Origin: Gammaproteobacteria bacterium
GTDB taxonomy: Bacteria > Pseudomonadota > Gammaproteobacteria > Steroidobacterales > Woeseiaceae
Assembly (NCBI GenBank): GCA_013151645.1
Contig: JAADHU010000076.1
Coordinates: 1-37,863, forward strand
Reading direction: 5' to 3'
DNA length: 37,863 nt
Shown piece after piece: positions 1 to 7,695 of the stretch; the stretch's first letter is position 1, and each line of letters starts with the position of its first letter. The notes under the pieces are model-generated. The model was not told the origin of the DNA, ran no database searches, and saw only the letters and a list, made by a program, of their open reading frames with translations. The position numbers and the translations under genes are program-made.

Positions 1-235
1 AATTGTAGGAGCGTCTCCCGAGGCGCGATCCTCTAAGCCCCGGTCGCGCGTCAGGACACGCTCCTACAGGAGTGCCAATAGAACAATTGTAGGAGCGTCT
101 CCCGAGGCGCGATCCTCTAAGCCCCGGTCGCGCGTCAGGACACGCTCCTACAGGAGTGCCAATAGAAAAAATGTAGGAGCGTCACCTGAGGCGCGACCCT
201 CTTGAGCCTGATCGCGCGCAAAGCACGTCCTAAGT
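1..235. repeat. REP-type palindromic repeat array, 84-bp period, 3 units
   Basis: Three tandem units start with GTAGGAGCG at 5, 89 and 173, exactly 84 bp apart. Each unit is an imperfect hairpin about 63 bp long (5-67 and 89-151; the third decays in its right arm near 220-232). The hairpin is followed by a conserved 21-bp linker containing GTGCCAATAGAA. The arms differ consistently: GTCTCC/GAGGCGCGA on the left, GTCAGGACACG on the right. The 5' GTAG tetranucleotide resembles that of REP elements mobilised by RAYT (TnpA_REP) transposases; this family link is inference and no RAYT gene is in the window. The array lies downstream of the tRNA operon, where the hairpins could stop or stabilise the transcript. 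Confidence 0.85.
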
Positions 236-267
236 GTCCATTGCCAGGCGGCACGAAGAGAGGAAAT

Positions 268-343
268 TGGTGGGCCCCCGGGGACTCGAACCCCGGACCA
301 AGAGATTAAGAGTCTCCTGCTCTACCAACTGAGCTAGAGGCCC
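268..343 (-). tRNA. tRNA-Lys (anticodon CTT)
   Basis: On the minus strand a full 76-nt cloverleaf can be folded. The acceptor stem is GGGCCTC with GGGGCCC, the D arm carries AGTTGGTAGA, the anticodon stem GGAGA/TCTCT holds loop CTCTTAA (anticodon CTT, Lys AAG codon), and the T arm is CGGGG-TTCGAGT-CCCCG. CCA is encoded (268-270). It is the last gene of a four-tRNA cluster and lies 389 bp from tRNA-His, so it may have its own promoter. Confidence 0.97.
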
Positions 344-358
344 AATTTGCCCGCAATA

Positions 359-386
359 TCCATACGAGCGCACCAATCAGGTGCAA
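359..386 (-). promoter_or_regulatory. Candidate promoter for tRNA-Lys
   Basis: On the minus strand TTGCAC (381-386) is separated by 16 bp from TATGGA (359-364), 15 bp before the tRNA 5' end. The -10 box is imperfect. The only support is the spacing and the long gap from tRNA-His, so this is tentative. Confidence 0.3.
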
Positions 387-584
387 ATTGATCTTTTATA
401 ATCTTTCCTGAATCAGCTACCACGATCCATTCAGATCGGCACTATACAATCAAACTTCCAATACGCAAGAGCGAACCCTTAACGAAGCTTTTAGCAGGTC
501 GAAACCGAACAGCGCCGGGCAAGTGGCCGGCTTATTCGGCGCGTCGTTCGGCATTGTTCATGATGTGGATCTAAAACGCTAAAT

Positions 585-714
585 ACTAAAGATAAATCCG
601 CGGTCCGCATTGGTGCTTGGTCATTCGGGGTCCCAATTTTAGATGTGACTTGGCTTGGCGTACCACTTGGGGGCGGACTAAAGATAAATCCGCGGTCCGC
701 ATTGGTGCTTGGTC
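585..714. repeat. 38-bp direct repeat pair with palindromic core
   Basis: The same 38 bp occur at 585-622 and 677-714, offset by 92 bp. The segment begins ACTAAAGATAAATC and ends GGTGCTTGGTC. Each copy contains the palindrome GCGGTCCGC (600-608 and 692-700). The 54 bp between the copies are not repeated. The second copy ends 18 bp from the 3' end of tRNA-His. It could be a duplicated trailer, a small excision scar or a protein-binding pair; the sequence does not decide. Confidence 0.85.
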
Positions 715-732
715 GGAGTCGTGGGGCGGATT

Positions 733-809
733 TGGGGTGGACGACGGGACTCGAACCCGCGACGGCCGGAATCACAATCCGGGGCTCTACCAACTGAGCT
801 ACGCCCACC
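733..809 (-). tRNA. tRNA-His (anticodon GTG)
   Basis: A 77-nt minus-strand cloverleaf with the His-specific extra G at position -1 (809) opposite C73. The anticodon stem CCGGA/TCCGG encloses TTGTGAT, anticodon GTG. The T arm is GCGGG-TTCGAGT-CCCGT, with one G-T pair closing the stem. CCA is encoded at 733-735. The 3' end lies just upstream of the 38-bp repeat pair. Confidence 0.97.
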
Positions 810-990
810 ATAATTTCTGCCTGTATCCGGCGGTATTCTATGCGCTTTAACCTAAATCTTGCCAGCAATAGATCCTTCTTTGCCAAACATAAATTCGGTC
901 TTCGTTCAGTACCGCTTGTTTTCTGGTTCTAACTATTCAATTACTTAAGATCAACCCGCAACCGCCACTCGATTGGCATCTTAGGCGGAT

Positions 991-1067
991 TGGCGCGCCC
1001 GGCAGGACTCGAACCTGCAACCCCCGGCTTAGAAGGCCGGTGCTCTATCCGGTTGAGCTACGGGCGC
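991..1067 (-). tRNA. tRNA-Arg (anticodon TCT)
   Basis: A 77-nt minus-strand cloverleaf with acceptor GCGCCCG/CGGGCGC. The anticodon stem CCGGC/GCCGG holds loop CTTCTAA (anticodon TCT, reads AGA). The T arm is GCAGG-TTCGAGT-CCTGC and CCA is encoded (991-993). It is the second gene of the cluster and lies 47 bp after tRNA-Pro. Confidence 0.97.
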
Positions 1068-1114
1068 TTCCAATTCTCGTCTACCCCCCTGGCCGATCTT
1101 TCTTTCAGTGTCTG

Positions 1115-1191
1115 TGGTCGGGGCAGAGAGATTCGAACTCCCGACCCTCTGCTCCCAAAGCAGATGCGCTACCAGGCTGCGCCATGCCCCG
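1115..1191 (-). tRNA. tRNA-Pro (anticodon TGG)
   Basis: A 77-nt minus-strand cloverleaf with acceptor CGGGGCA/TGCCCCG. The anticodon stem TCTGC/GCAGA encloses TTTGGGA, anticodon TGG. The T loop is TTCGAAT and CCA is encoded (1115-1117). It is the first gene of the cluster, about 80 nt after the predicted transcription start. Confidence 0.97.
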
Positions 1192-1278
1192 TTTCCAGCA
1201 CCTCACCCGGGCCTGCGAGCGGCTCGCAATATCCTGAAACGCGCGAGTACTCGACCAGCTGGGCCTGGCGGGGGCACG

Positions 1279-1307
1279 ATCATACGTACGGCCTACAGGC
1301 AGGTCAA
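1279..1307 (-). promoter_or_regulatory. Sigma-70-type promoter of the tRNA operon with GC-rich discriminator
   Basis: On the minus strand TTGACC (1302-1307) and TATGAT (1279-1284) are separated by exactly 17 bp. The stretch just downstream of the -10 box reads CGTGCCCCCGCC, a GC-rich discriminator of the kind that makes stable-RNA promoters sensitive to ppGpp/DksA. The predicted start near 1272 leaves a leader of about 80 nt before tRNA-Pro. Stringent control is inferred from the discriminator. Confidence 0.75.
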
Positions 1308-1424
1308 TTTCATGCAGCAACTTTATGCCGTCCAAATACGCCTTGCCAGGATAGCCACCCCTTTAGCGTTGCCCGCAGCTTTGCTATCGTGCCCGCATCT
1401 GCGTCAACCGAACCTGGAGTCGGC

Positions 1425-1997
1425 ATGAGAAAACCCATTATCCTGTTGCTGCTGCTCGCGCTTTGGCAGTCAGGCGCTGCCGACAGCGACGTGCCCAGTT
1501 ATGCGCGCATCGCCGTTGAAACCACCGAGGGCACCTTTATCATTGGTCTCGACGGTCGCCGCGCGCCCATTACGGTGAAAAATTTCCTGAGCCTCGTTAA
1601 ATCAGGCTATTACGACGGCACTATTTTTCACCGCGTGATCCCGGACTTCATGATTCAGGGCGGTGGTTATGACCGCGATCTGGATTCGAAAGAGCCTGAG
1701 AGCACGATCGTCAACGAATCCGGCAATGGACTGACCAATCTGCGCGGCACGGTCGTCATGGCGCGCGAGTCAGAGCCGCACACCGCAATGGCACAGTTTT
1801 TCATCAACGTCGTGGACAACAAGTTGCTCAATCCGAAAGCCGATCGCTGGGGCTACGCAGTCTTTGGCTACGTCACCGAAGGCATGGATGTCGTGGACAA
1901 GATCTCGAACGTGCGCACAGGACCCGGCGGTCAGTTCGCGCAGGACGTACCGGTGGTGCCCGTGATTATCACACGCGCCTACCGAATCGCCGATTAG
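1425..1997 (+). CDS. Exported cyclophilin-type peptidyl-prolyl cis-trans isomerase
   Basis: A 190-residue cyclophilin that should catalyse proline isomerisation during folding of envelope proteins. The ATG at 1425 follows TGGAGT at a good distance; longer in-frame readings run back through tRNA genes and are rejected. Residues 1-19 form a signal peptide (basic start, leucine run, cut near AAD), so the enzyme is periplasmic. The cyclophilin core spans about 26-187, with FHRVIPDFMIQGG at 68-80 (catalytic Arg70) and QFFIN at 124-128. The gene sits 27 bp before lpxH, the place of ppiB in many gammaproteobacteria. Unlike the cytoplasmic PpiB of E. coli it has an export signal, resembling PpiA in that respect. 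Confidence 0.93.
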   Translation: MRKPIILLLLLALWQSGAADSDVPSYARIAVETTEGTFIIGLDGRRAPITVKNFLSLVKSGYYDGTIFHRVIPDFMIQGGGYDRDLDSKEPESTIVNESGNGLTNLRGTVVMARESEPHTAMAQFFINVVDNKLLNPKADRWGYAVFGYVTEGMDVVDKISNVRTGPGGQFAQDVPVVPVIITRAYRIAD

Positions 1998-2024
1998 GCC
2001 CCCACGGAAAAGCGAATCGAATTA

Positions 2025-2750
2025 GTGACTACGTTATTTATTTCGGATCTGCACCTGGAGGCCACACGACCTGAGATCGGTGAGCAGCTAATCGAGTTCC
2101 TGGACAATGAAGCTCCGCGAGCCGATGCACTGTTTATTCTGGGTGACCTGTTTGAAACCTGGATCGGCGATGACGACCCGGATCCGTACCACGCAACCAT
2201 TCAGACCGCACTGGGATCAGTGGTCAAAACCGGTACGCCGGTTTTTTTCATGCACGGTAATCGGGACTTCATGATTGGCAAGAGATTCTCGATTAAGACC
2301 GGCGTGCAGCTCCTGCCCGATCCGTTCGTCGTGGACATGTACGGGAAGGATATCTTGTTGAGCCACGGCGATGCCTATTGCACAGACGATGTTGAATACC
2401 AGGCCGTGCGAAGCATGACGCGAGACCCTCAATGGCAGGCGATGATGCTGCAGAAATCGCTAGCCGAACGGCGCGCCTTCGCCGACCAGTCCCGCGCCGA
2501 CAGCGAGGCTCACGGCAATTCGATTGACAATGAAATATCCGATGTCAATATCGCGGCGATTGAGGCGGCGATGCGCGCGCACAATGTGCGCTTGATGGTG
2601 CACGGGCATACGCATCGCCCGGCGGTACACGCACAAACGATCAATGGAATGTCAGCCAGGCGCATCGTGTTGGGCGACTGGCACGAACACGGCAGTGTAT
2701 TGCGCTGGGATCAGCGGGGTCCGCAACTGGGAGTGTTGCTGCGATCCTGA
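2025..2750 (+). CDS. lpxH: UDP-2,3-diacylglucosamine pyrophosphatase LpxH
   Basis: Calcineurin-like metallophosphatase of lipid A synthesis. It splits UDP-2,3-diacylglucosamine to lipid X and UMP on the cytoplasmic face of the inner membrane. All expected metal-site residues are present at the same numbering as the E. coli enzyme: D8 and H10 in SDLH, D41 in LGDLFE, N79 in HGNRDF, H114 in SHGD, and H195/H197 in GHTHRP. The length of 241 residues is typical. The start is GTG with only a weak purine-rich stretch upstream, but the protein begins exactly where the family does. It is probably cotranscribed with the preceding cyclophilin gene and ends 40 bp before a REP cluster. Confidence 0.96.
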   Translation: MTTLFISDLHLEATRPEIGEQLIEFLDNEAPRADALFILGDLFETWIGDDDPDPYHATIQTALGSVVKTGTPVFFMHGNRDFMIGKRFSIKTGVQLLPDPFVVDMYGKDILLSHGDAYCTDDVEYQAVRSMTRDPQWQAMMLQKSLAERRAFADQSRADSEAHGNSIDNEISDVNIAAIEAAMRAHNVRLMVHGHTHRPAVHAQTINGMSARRIVLGDWHEHGSVLRWDQRGPQLGVLLRS

Positions 2751-2780
2751 GCCCTGTCAGGTCACGCGCTGCGGACGAGC

Positions 2781-3004
2781 CAATAGCAAACCGTAGGAGC
2801 GTCTCCTGAGGCGCGACCCTTTTGAGCTTGATGGTCGCGCCTCAGGAGACGCTCCTACCGAGCGACCCTGTTGAGCTTGATGGTCCGCATCAGGAGACGC
2901 TCCTACCAAGCGACTCTGTTGAGCTTGATGGTCGCGCCTCAGGAGACGCTCCTACCGAGCGACCCTGTTGAGCTTGATGGTCCGCCTCAGGAGACGCTCC
3001 TACC
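2781..3004. repeat. REP cluster with tandemly amplified half-element
   Basis: One full hairpin (GTAGGAGCGTCTCC at 2793 to GACGCTCCTAC ending at 2858) is followed by three further copies of its right half only. The unit TTGAGCTTGATGGTC...GCTCCTACC recurs at 2822, 2871, 2919 and 2968, a period of 48-49 bp. CAATAGCAAA at 2781 matches the linker of the terminal arrays, so this is the same family. It lies between the convergent lpxH and miaE, a usual REP site. The last copy overlaps the miaE stop codon (TAG, 3000-3002 on the minus strand). Confidence 0.85.
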
Positions 3005-3623
3005 GGGGTGGTCCGCTGTGAAAGCGGAATTGTTCGTCCGGTTCGTTGATGAGCTGCGCTTCAATGGCTATCAACTCAGCCAGTCGTGTTGCGTGCTCCT
3101 GCTCACTGACTCCGCACTCTTTTTTCGCAAACGCCAGGTAACTTTCGAAATGTCGTGCCTCTGACGCCAACAGGCCCGCATAGAAACGGCCCAACTTGTC
3201 CGGTAAGTGCGGCGCCAGTATTGCAAATCGCTCACAGGATCGCGCTTCGATAATTGCACCAATCAATAGCAGGTCCAGTAATCGGTGCGGTTCTTCGCGG
3301 CGCACGGCCTCGCGCAACGCGCCGGCGTAGCGCGAGGCCGTCAATCGCGAAAACGGAATATCCATCTCGTCCATGATCTTTCTGGCTTGCTCAAAATGAC
3401 GCAACTCCTCGCGTGCCAAGCGCGACATGCTCGTGCAAAGCGCGGTTCGTTGCGGGTAGCGGTAGATAAACGAGAGCGCCGTAGAGGCTGCTTTTAGTTC
3501 GCAATTCGCGTGATCCAGCAACAGCTCCGGCAGACGTTCGCAAGCCGCTGCGACCCAGGACGGCGGCGTTGGCGTATCGAGAAATGCCGCAATGGGCGCT
3601 GGTGTCTCGACCTTTAGAACCAT
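3000..3623 (-). CDS. miaE: tRNA 2-methylthio-N6-isopentenyladenosine(37) hydroxylase MiaE
   Basis: Non-haem di-iron monooxygenase that hydroxylates the isopentenyl group of ms2i6A37 in tRNAs reading UNN codons. At 207 residues it has the ferritin-like ligand set: E42 (CELKAAS), E73-L-R-H76 (EELRHF), E126 (IIEARS) and E155-A-R-H158 (SEARHF). It is the last gene of the long minus-strand block. Its ATG (3621-3623) overlaps the end of the kinase gene by 10 bp, implying translational coupling. Its stop codon and the C-terminal few codons lie at the edge of a REP cluster, so REP spread may have set the present C-terminus. MiaA and MiaB, which supply the substrate, are not in the window. Confidence 0.93.
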   Translation of the reverse strand: MVLKVETPAPIAAFLDTPTPPSWVAAACERLPELLLDHANCELKAASTALSFIYRYPQRTALCTSMSRLAREELRHFEQARKIMDEMDIPFSRLTASRYAGALREAVRREEPHRLLDLLLIGAIIEARSCERFAILAPHLPDKLGRFYAGLLASEARHFESYLAFAKKECGVSEQEHATRLAELIAIEAQLINEPDEQFRFHSGPPR

Positions 3624-4825
3624 CCGGCGATCTCGTCCGCACTCTGGAAACGGTCGGCCGGTTTTTTGGCCAGCATCAGATTGATAACCGCCTGGTACTC
3701 GGCATGCTCCACCGGCAACACCGGTACGGGCGCGTGCAGGTGTTTATAAATGATGCCCATCGCATTGCTCGCCCGAAACGGCTTCTCCCCGGTCAGCATT
3801 TCAAAAAACAGAATGCCAAGACTGTATATATCACCGCGCTCATCCACTTCGTCAGCATGCCCCTGCTCCGGGCTCATGTAGTACGGTGTCCCGAATATCT
3901 CGCCGCTGCCGGTGATCGCCTGCTCGAGACGCATGCGCTTGGCGAGACCAAAGTCGATCAGCGCAATGGTGCCGTCTTCCCGCAGCATGATGTTGCCGGG
4001 CTTCAGGTCGCGATGCAGAATGCTGACCGAGTGAATCTTCGCCAACGCACTCGCAATCTGTTTGACGTACGACACGGCGTCCGTTGCCGATATTCCCTTC
4101 TCTATACGCCGTTTCAGGTCACCACCGGGCATGTATTCCATCGCGATGTGTGCATGGTCGTCGGCGACTCCCAGAGCGTAGATTTTGACGATGTTCGGAT
4201 GATCGAGATCGGCGATCATCTCGTACTCCTGCAGGAAGCGATCGAAGGTGCCAATACTGTCAGCCACCTCGGGATCCTGGCGCAACACCTTGAGGACAAT
4301 ATTGATCTTGGTGGACTCTCTTTCTGCCAGGTAGACGGCGGAATGCTCGCCCGCCGAAAGCTTGCGAATAAGACGATAGCCTTTAATCAGCGGGTAAATG
4401 CCGGTGCCAACGTCACCCACAAAGAGTGAATCCGTCGTGGCAATCCTGCGCCGTGCCCGCAAGATATCGCTCAACATAATGGTGAACGCATCGTGGTGTA
4501 TTTGATCGCGCTGCAAGTAGCCATCCGCACCGATCTTGCGGGCATGCTCCGCCTGGCTGCGCTCGCCGGAGCCGAAATAGATCACGCCCGGGAAACCGGG
4601 CGTCTTTACGAACAGCTTGAGTGTGTGCAAGCCGTCGCGCTCACCCTGGTCATCACCCAGCAGTACGATGTCATTGCCGGCACCCGAAAACTCATCCGGC
4701 AGGTCTCCGGCCGTGATCGGGTCGTAAACCGAAATAATCGCATCGTTCCAGTGCGTGGTAACGTGATGCATCAACAGCGTTCTGAATTCCGCTTGCCCGT
4801 CGATGATCATGACTTTGATACTCAT
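3614..4825 (-). CDS. Pseudo-receiver domain fused to a Ser/Thr protein kinase
   Basis: A 403-residue cytoplasmic protein. Residues 1-125 have the fold pattern of a response-regulator receiver, but the phosphoacceptor position is Gly57 (DIVLLG, then DDQGERDG), and the usual Lys near 105 is Arg in YLQRD. Residues 148-400 form a Hanks-type kinase with all key residues: Lys179 in VLKV, Glu200, HRDLKPGN (271-278), DFG (291-293), GTPYYMSPE (312-320). The glycine loop is unusual (SAGEHSAVY). No membrane segment is seen. The kinase should be active and the receiver unable to accept phosphate from a histidine kinase, so the N-terminus probably binds a protein or ligand. It lies between purF (33-bp gap) and miaE (10-bp overlap). 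Its substrate is unknown. Confidence 0.9.
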   Translation of the reverse strand: MSIKVMIIDGQAEFRTLLMHHVTTHWNDAIISVYDPITAGDLPDEFSGAGNDIVLLGDDQGERDGLHTLKLFVKTPGFPGVIYFGSGERSQAEHARKIGADGYLQRDQIHHDAFTIMLSDILRARRRIATTDSLFVGDVGTGIYPLIKGYRLIRKLSAGEHSAVYLAERESTKINIVLKVLRQDPEVADSIGTFDRFLQEYEMIADLDHPNIVKIYALGVADDHAHIAMEYMPGGDLKRRIEKGISATDAVSYVKQIASALAKIHSVSILHRDLKPGNIMLREDGTIALIDFGLAKRMRLEQAITGSGEIFGTPYYMSPEQGHADEVDERGDIYSLGILFFEMLTGEKPFRASNAMGIIYKHLHAPVPVLPVEHAEYQAVINLMLAKKPADRFQSADEIAGWF

Positions 4826-4858
4826 ACTGGGTTGCGGGGGCAGTGAAATACGCGTCGG

Positions 4859-6397
4859 CTAGACGGCAATCGCTGCGTCCGCATGGTATGAGCCGCTGGA
4901 CTGATCGTCCTCTGAAAATTCATCCGATTCACGCCGTGCCTTGGCCAGATCGTTGCGCCTGGATTCGAGCACACGAAGATATTCGTCGGTCACGTCATTG
5001 GTCACGTATTCACCCGAGAAACAGGACGTATCGAATTCCCGCGTATCGGAATTGTTGTGGCGAACCGAACGAATCAGGCCAGGAAGATCCTGGTATATCA
5101 ACCGATCCGCGCCAATGAGCGCCTGAATCTCCTCCACTGTGCGACCGTTCGCGATGAGTTCGCTGGATGCGGGCATATCGATTCCATACACGTTAGGGTG
5201 CCGCACCGGCGGTGCCGCCGAGGCGAAATACACCCGTCTTGCCCCGGCCTCGCGAGCCAGCTTGATGATCTGTCGCGACGTTGTGCCGCGGACAATTGAA
5301 TCGTCAACCAGCAAAACATTCTTGCCACGAAACTCAAGAGCGATTGCGTTCAGCTTGCGGCGCACCGATTTAGCACGTTCTTCCTGGCCGGGCATGATGA
5401 ATGTGCGACCGATGTAACGATTCTTGATGAAGCCTTCACGATACTTGACGCCCAGATGATGGGCTACCTGTACGGCGGCCGTGCGACTGGTATCCGGAAT
5501 GGGGATAACGACATCAATGTCATGATCGGGCCATTCACGCACTATTTGCCCGGCAAGCTGTTCGCCCATACGCAGGCGGGCTTTGTATACGGACAGATTA
5601 TCGATGATTGAATCCGGTCGGGCGAAATAGACGAACTCGAAAATACACGGCGAATGGCGGGTTTCACCCGCATACTCCCGGCTGTGCATGACGCTGTCAT
5701 TTTCGATAAAGACGGTCTCGCCCGGCTGGATATCCCGCAATATATCGAACTGTAAAATATCGAGCGCGACGCTCTCGGAGGCGATCATGTACTCGTCGCC
5801 TTCAACGGTGCTGCGTTTCCCCATGATGAGTGGTCGAATACCGTTCGGATCGCGAAACGCAACGATACCGTGCCCGATGATCATCGCAACCACCGCGTAA
5901 CCGCCGGAACAACGCCGGTGAACGGCCGCTACTGCATCGAAGACCTGCTCTGGCGTCGGTCTTCCATTGGCGCGCGTATGCAACTCGTGGGCAAAAACGT
6001 TGAGCAACACTTCGGAATCCGAATTGGTGCTCAAATGGCGTCGATCCTCCACCATCAGATGTTCCGCAAGCTCTTCGTAGTTGGTCAGATTACCGTTATG
6101 CGCAAGACAAATTCCGTACGGCGAATTGACGTAAAAAGGCTGCGCTTCGGATGATCGTGCGCCACCGGCTGTGGGATAACGGACATGGCCCATGCCGACG
6201 TTACCCGCAAGACGCAGCATATGTCGTTGATGGAAAACGTCGCGGACAAGCCCGTTCCCTTTGCGCACGTGCAGTCCCTGATTGTCCGACGTCACGATCC
6301 CGGCCGCGTCCTGGCCGCGGTGCTGCAGCACGGTCAGGGCATCGTAGATCGCCTGATTGACGGGTTGATGCGCGACAATTCCGACGACGCCGCACAT
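4859..6397 (-). CDS. purF: Amidophosphoribosyltransferase PurF
   Basis: First committed enzyme of purine synthesis: PRPP plus glutamine gives 5-phosphoribosylamine. The protein begins MCGVVGIV, so Cys2 becomes the N-terminal nucleophile of the glutaminase domain (about 2-235). The phosphoribosyltransferase half carries the PRPP loop [11 protein letters not shown] near 361-371. At 512 residues it is close to the E. coli enzyme. It lies 2 bp downstream of cvpA, the classical cvpA-purF pair. The order dedD-cvpA-purF is conserved in gammaproteobacteria. No PurR box was identified. Confidence 0.97.
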   Translation of the reverse strand: MCGVVGIVAHQPVNQAIYDALTVLQHRGQDAAGIVTSDNQGLHVRKGNGLVRDVFHQRHMLRLAGNVGMGHVRYPTAGGARSSEAQPFYVNSPYGICLAHNGNLTNYEELAEHLMVEDRRHLSTNSDSEVLLNVFAHELHTRANGRPTPEQVFDAVAAVHRRCSGGYAVVAMIIGHGIVAFRDPNGIRPLIMGKRSTVEGDEYMIASESVALDILQFDILRDIQPGETVFIENDSVMHSREYAGETRHSPCIFEFVYFARPDSIIDNLSVYKARLRMGEQLAGQIVREWPDHDIDVVIPIPDTSRTAAVQVAHHLGVKYREGFIKNRYIGRTFIMPGQEERAKSVRRKLNAIALEFRGKNVLLVDDSIVRGTTSRQIIKLAREAGARRVYFASAAPPVRHPNVYGIDMPASSELIANGRTVEEIQALIGADRLIYQDLPGLIRSVRHNNSDTREFDTSCFSGEYVTNDVTDEYLRVLESRRNDLAKARRESDEFSEDDQSSGSYHADAAIAV

Positions 6398-6399
6398 CC

Positions 6400-6945
6400 C
6401 TACTGGTCCCGCAGCGCGATATCGGGCAAAGGCACGTCGACGGGCGGCATCGCCTCAAGACCAGGCTGAATCAGCTCGAGCCCTCTGGGCGCCATAACTC
6501 GCAACCAGTCGGCCACGAACTCGGCGTACGGCATGAGCACGGAATCCTGCCACCATCGCCGGTCGTCGAGTTCCGTGTATTGGCCGGCGATGACGACGAG
6601 CGCAACCAGGACCGCGCCTCGACCTAAACCGAAAATCATGCCCAATACCCGGTCCGTACCGCTCAACACGGACAAACGCACCAGCTTTGCGACGGCCCAA
6701 CTGAGCAAACCGCCGAGCATCAGCACAACGATAAAGAGCAACACCCGCCCAAACCATGCTTGCAGCTCGGGGGAACTCAGCCAACTCTTGCTCAGCGTGC
6801 CGGCCTCAGCACCAAAATGAAAAGCGGTCCAGACGGCGATCAGCAGCGAGGCGATCGACATTGCCTCTTTCACCAGCCCGCGAGCGAAGCCCACGCCGAT
6901 CGAGACAATGACAACGACGGCAATCGCGATGTCGACAATCGGCAT
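6400..6945 (-). CDS. cvpA: CvpA family inner-membrane protein
   Basis: An inner-membrane protein of 181 residues with about four hydrophobic segments: near 3-22, 28-45, 66-90 and 102-122. The [10 protein letters not shown] loop after the first segment is typical of the family. CvpA is required for colicin V production in E. coli and has been tied to envelope homeostasis; its molecular function is not settled. It is transcribed immediately ahead of purF (2-bp gap) and 31 bp after the SPOR-domain gene. The C-terminal 50 residues are amphipathic and end in an acidic, proline-rich tail. Confidence 0.93.
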   Translation of the reverse strand: MPIVDIAIAVVVIVSIGVGFARGLVKEAMSIASLLIAVWTAFHFGAEAGTLSKSWLSSPELQAWFGRVLLFIVVLMLGGLLSWAVAKLVRLSVLSGTDRVLGMIFGLGRGAVLVALVVIAGQYTELDDRRWWQDSVLMPYAEFVADWLRVMAPRGLELIQPGLEAMPPVDVPLPDIALRDQ

Positions 6946-6976
6946 CAGTCAATCACTCTGTTGGCGAAATCGAAAC

Positions 6977-7615
6977 TCACGGGTGCGGTACAACCTGGCC
7001 TTTGTGGCCAGCCCGATTCAGTTGCATCGCGATGGACTCGGCGCTGTTGCGATCTTTCTGCGGCCCGATGCGCACGCGATGGAGCTCGCCGGAGGAAGTC
7101 TTGAGCTGGCTCAGAAATGCCGCAAAACCTTCCTTGCGCAGATCGGTCGCCAGGCGTTCGGCATTCGCCTTATTGGAAAAACTGCCCATTTGCACGGCCC
7201 ACATTCCTGTCGCTGATTCAGCAGGTGATTTGATCGGCGGCTTGGTCGGCGATTTATCCGGAGCTTTATTCGACGACGCAACCTCCGTCCGGGTTGCGGT
7301 CGGCTTGCTCGCTGCGGGTTTGTTCGTCGCAACGGCACGATTCGGTGCCGGCACGGACGGTTCTTTCACCGCCTTGGGCGGCGGCTCTGCCTGTACTTTC
7401 GGCCGGGATGCCTGCGGCACGGGCTCCGTTCGATCTCGCGTAAGCACGATCGTCTGCTGGCGGGTATTTTGCTCACTTTGCCCGGGCAACGCGACCCGCT
7501 CACGGGTCATCCCGGTGTCGGTCGAGGGACCATCGAGAAATACCGGTACGATCAGCACCGCAAGAATCACCAAAACGGTGGCGCCAATAATACGTTCTTT
7601 GAGAGCTCGATCCAT
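6977..7615 (-). CDS. dedD: SPOR-domain protein, DedD-like
   Basis: A 212-residue bitopic protein. A short cytoplasmic start (MDRALKERIIG) is followed by a transmembrane helix at about 10-27, a long Pro/Lys/Ala-rich linker (about 50-130) and a C-terminal SPOR domain (about 133-210, beginning WAVQMGSF). SPOR domains bind denuded septal peptidoglycan, so a role in cell division is likely. The position between folC and cvpA is that of dedD in E. coli, and the length and layout match. The linker has basic PTKPPIKSP-type repeats. Confidence 0.88.
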   Translation of the reverse strand: MDRALKERIIGATVLVILAVLIVPVFLDGPSTDTGMTRERVALPGQSEQNTRQQTIVLTRDRTEPVPQASRPKVQAEPPPKAVKEPSVPAPNRAVATNKPAASKPTATRTEVASSNKAPDKSPTKPPIKSPAESATGMWAVQMGSFSNKANAERLATDLRKEGFAAFLSQLKTSSGELHRVRIGPQKDRNSAESIAMQLNRAGHKGQVVPHP

Positions 7616-7695
7616 ATCCTGTTATGCAGTCGCCAGCCTGAATTTATCGAGGGTGTTTGTGCGAGCAGGTCGCGGCGCGAGTATAACAACGTACG

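Larger units (their letters stand above)
344..732. other. 389-bp spacer between tRNA-His and tRNA-Lys
   Basis: No credible protein gene is seen here; open frames crossing it also run through tRNA genes and lack family resemblance. It contains a 38-bp direct repeat (585-622 and 677-714) and a weak candidate promoter facing tRNA-Lys. I saw no clear intrinsic terminator. The spacer is long for a tRNA operon, which suggests an insertion or a separate transcription unit for tRNA-Lys. Confidence 0.5.

Noticed and set aside
491-886. Possible protein gene of 131 codons (minus strand) and a 77-codon frame (plus strand) in the tRNA region
   Set aside because: Both cross the tRNA-His gene and show no recognisable domain; the open frames reflect structured RNA and chance.
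990-1424. N-terminal extension of the cyclophilin reading frame
   Set aside because: The extension runs through tRNA-Arg and tRNA-Pro. The ATG at 1425 has a Shine-Dalgarno and starts a normal signal peptide.
3569-4429. 286-codon plus-strand frame opposite the kinase gene
   Set aside because: The minus-strand frame carries all kinase motifs; the plus-strand product resembles nothing I recognise.
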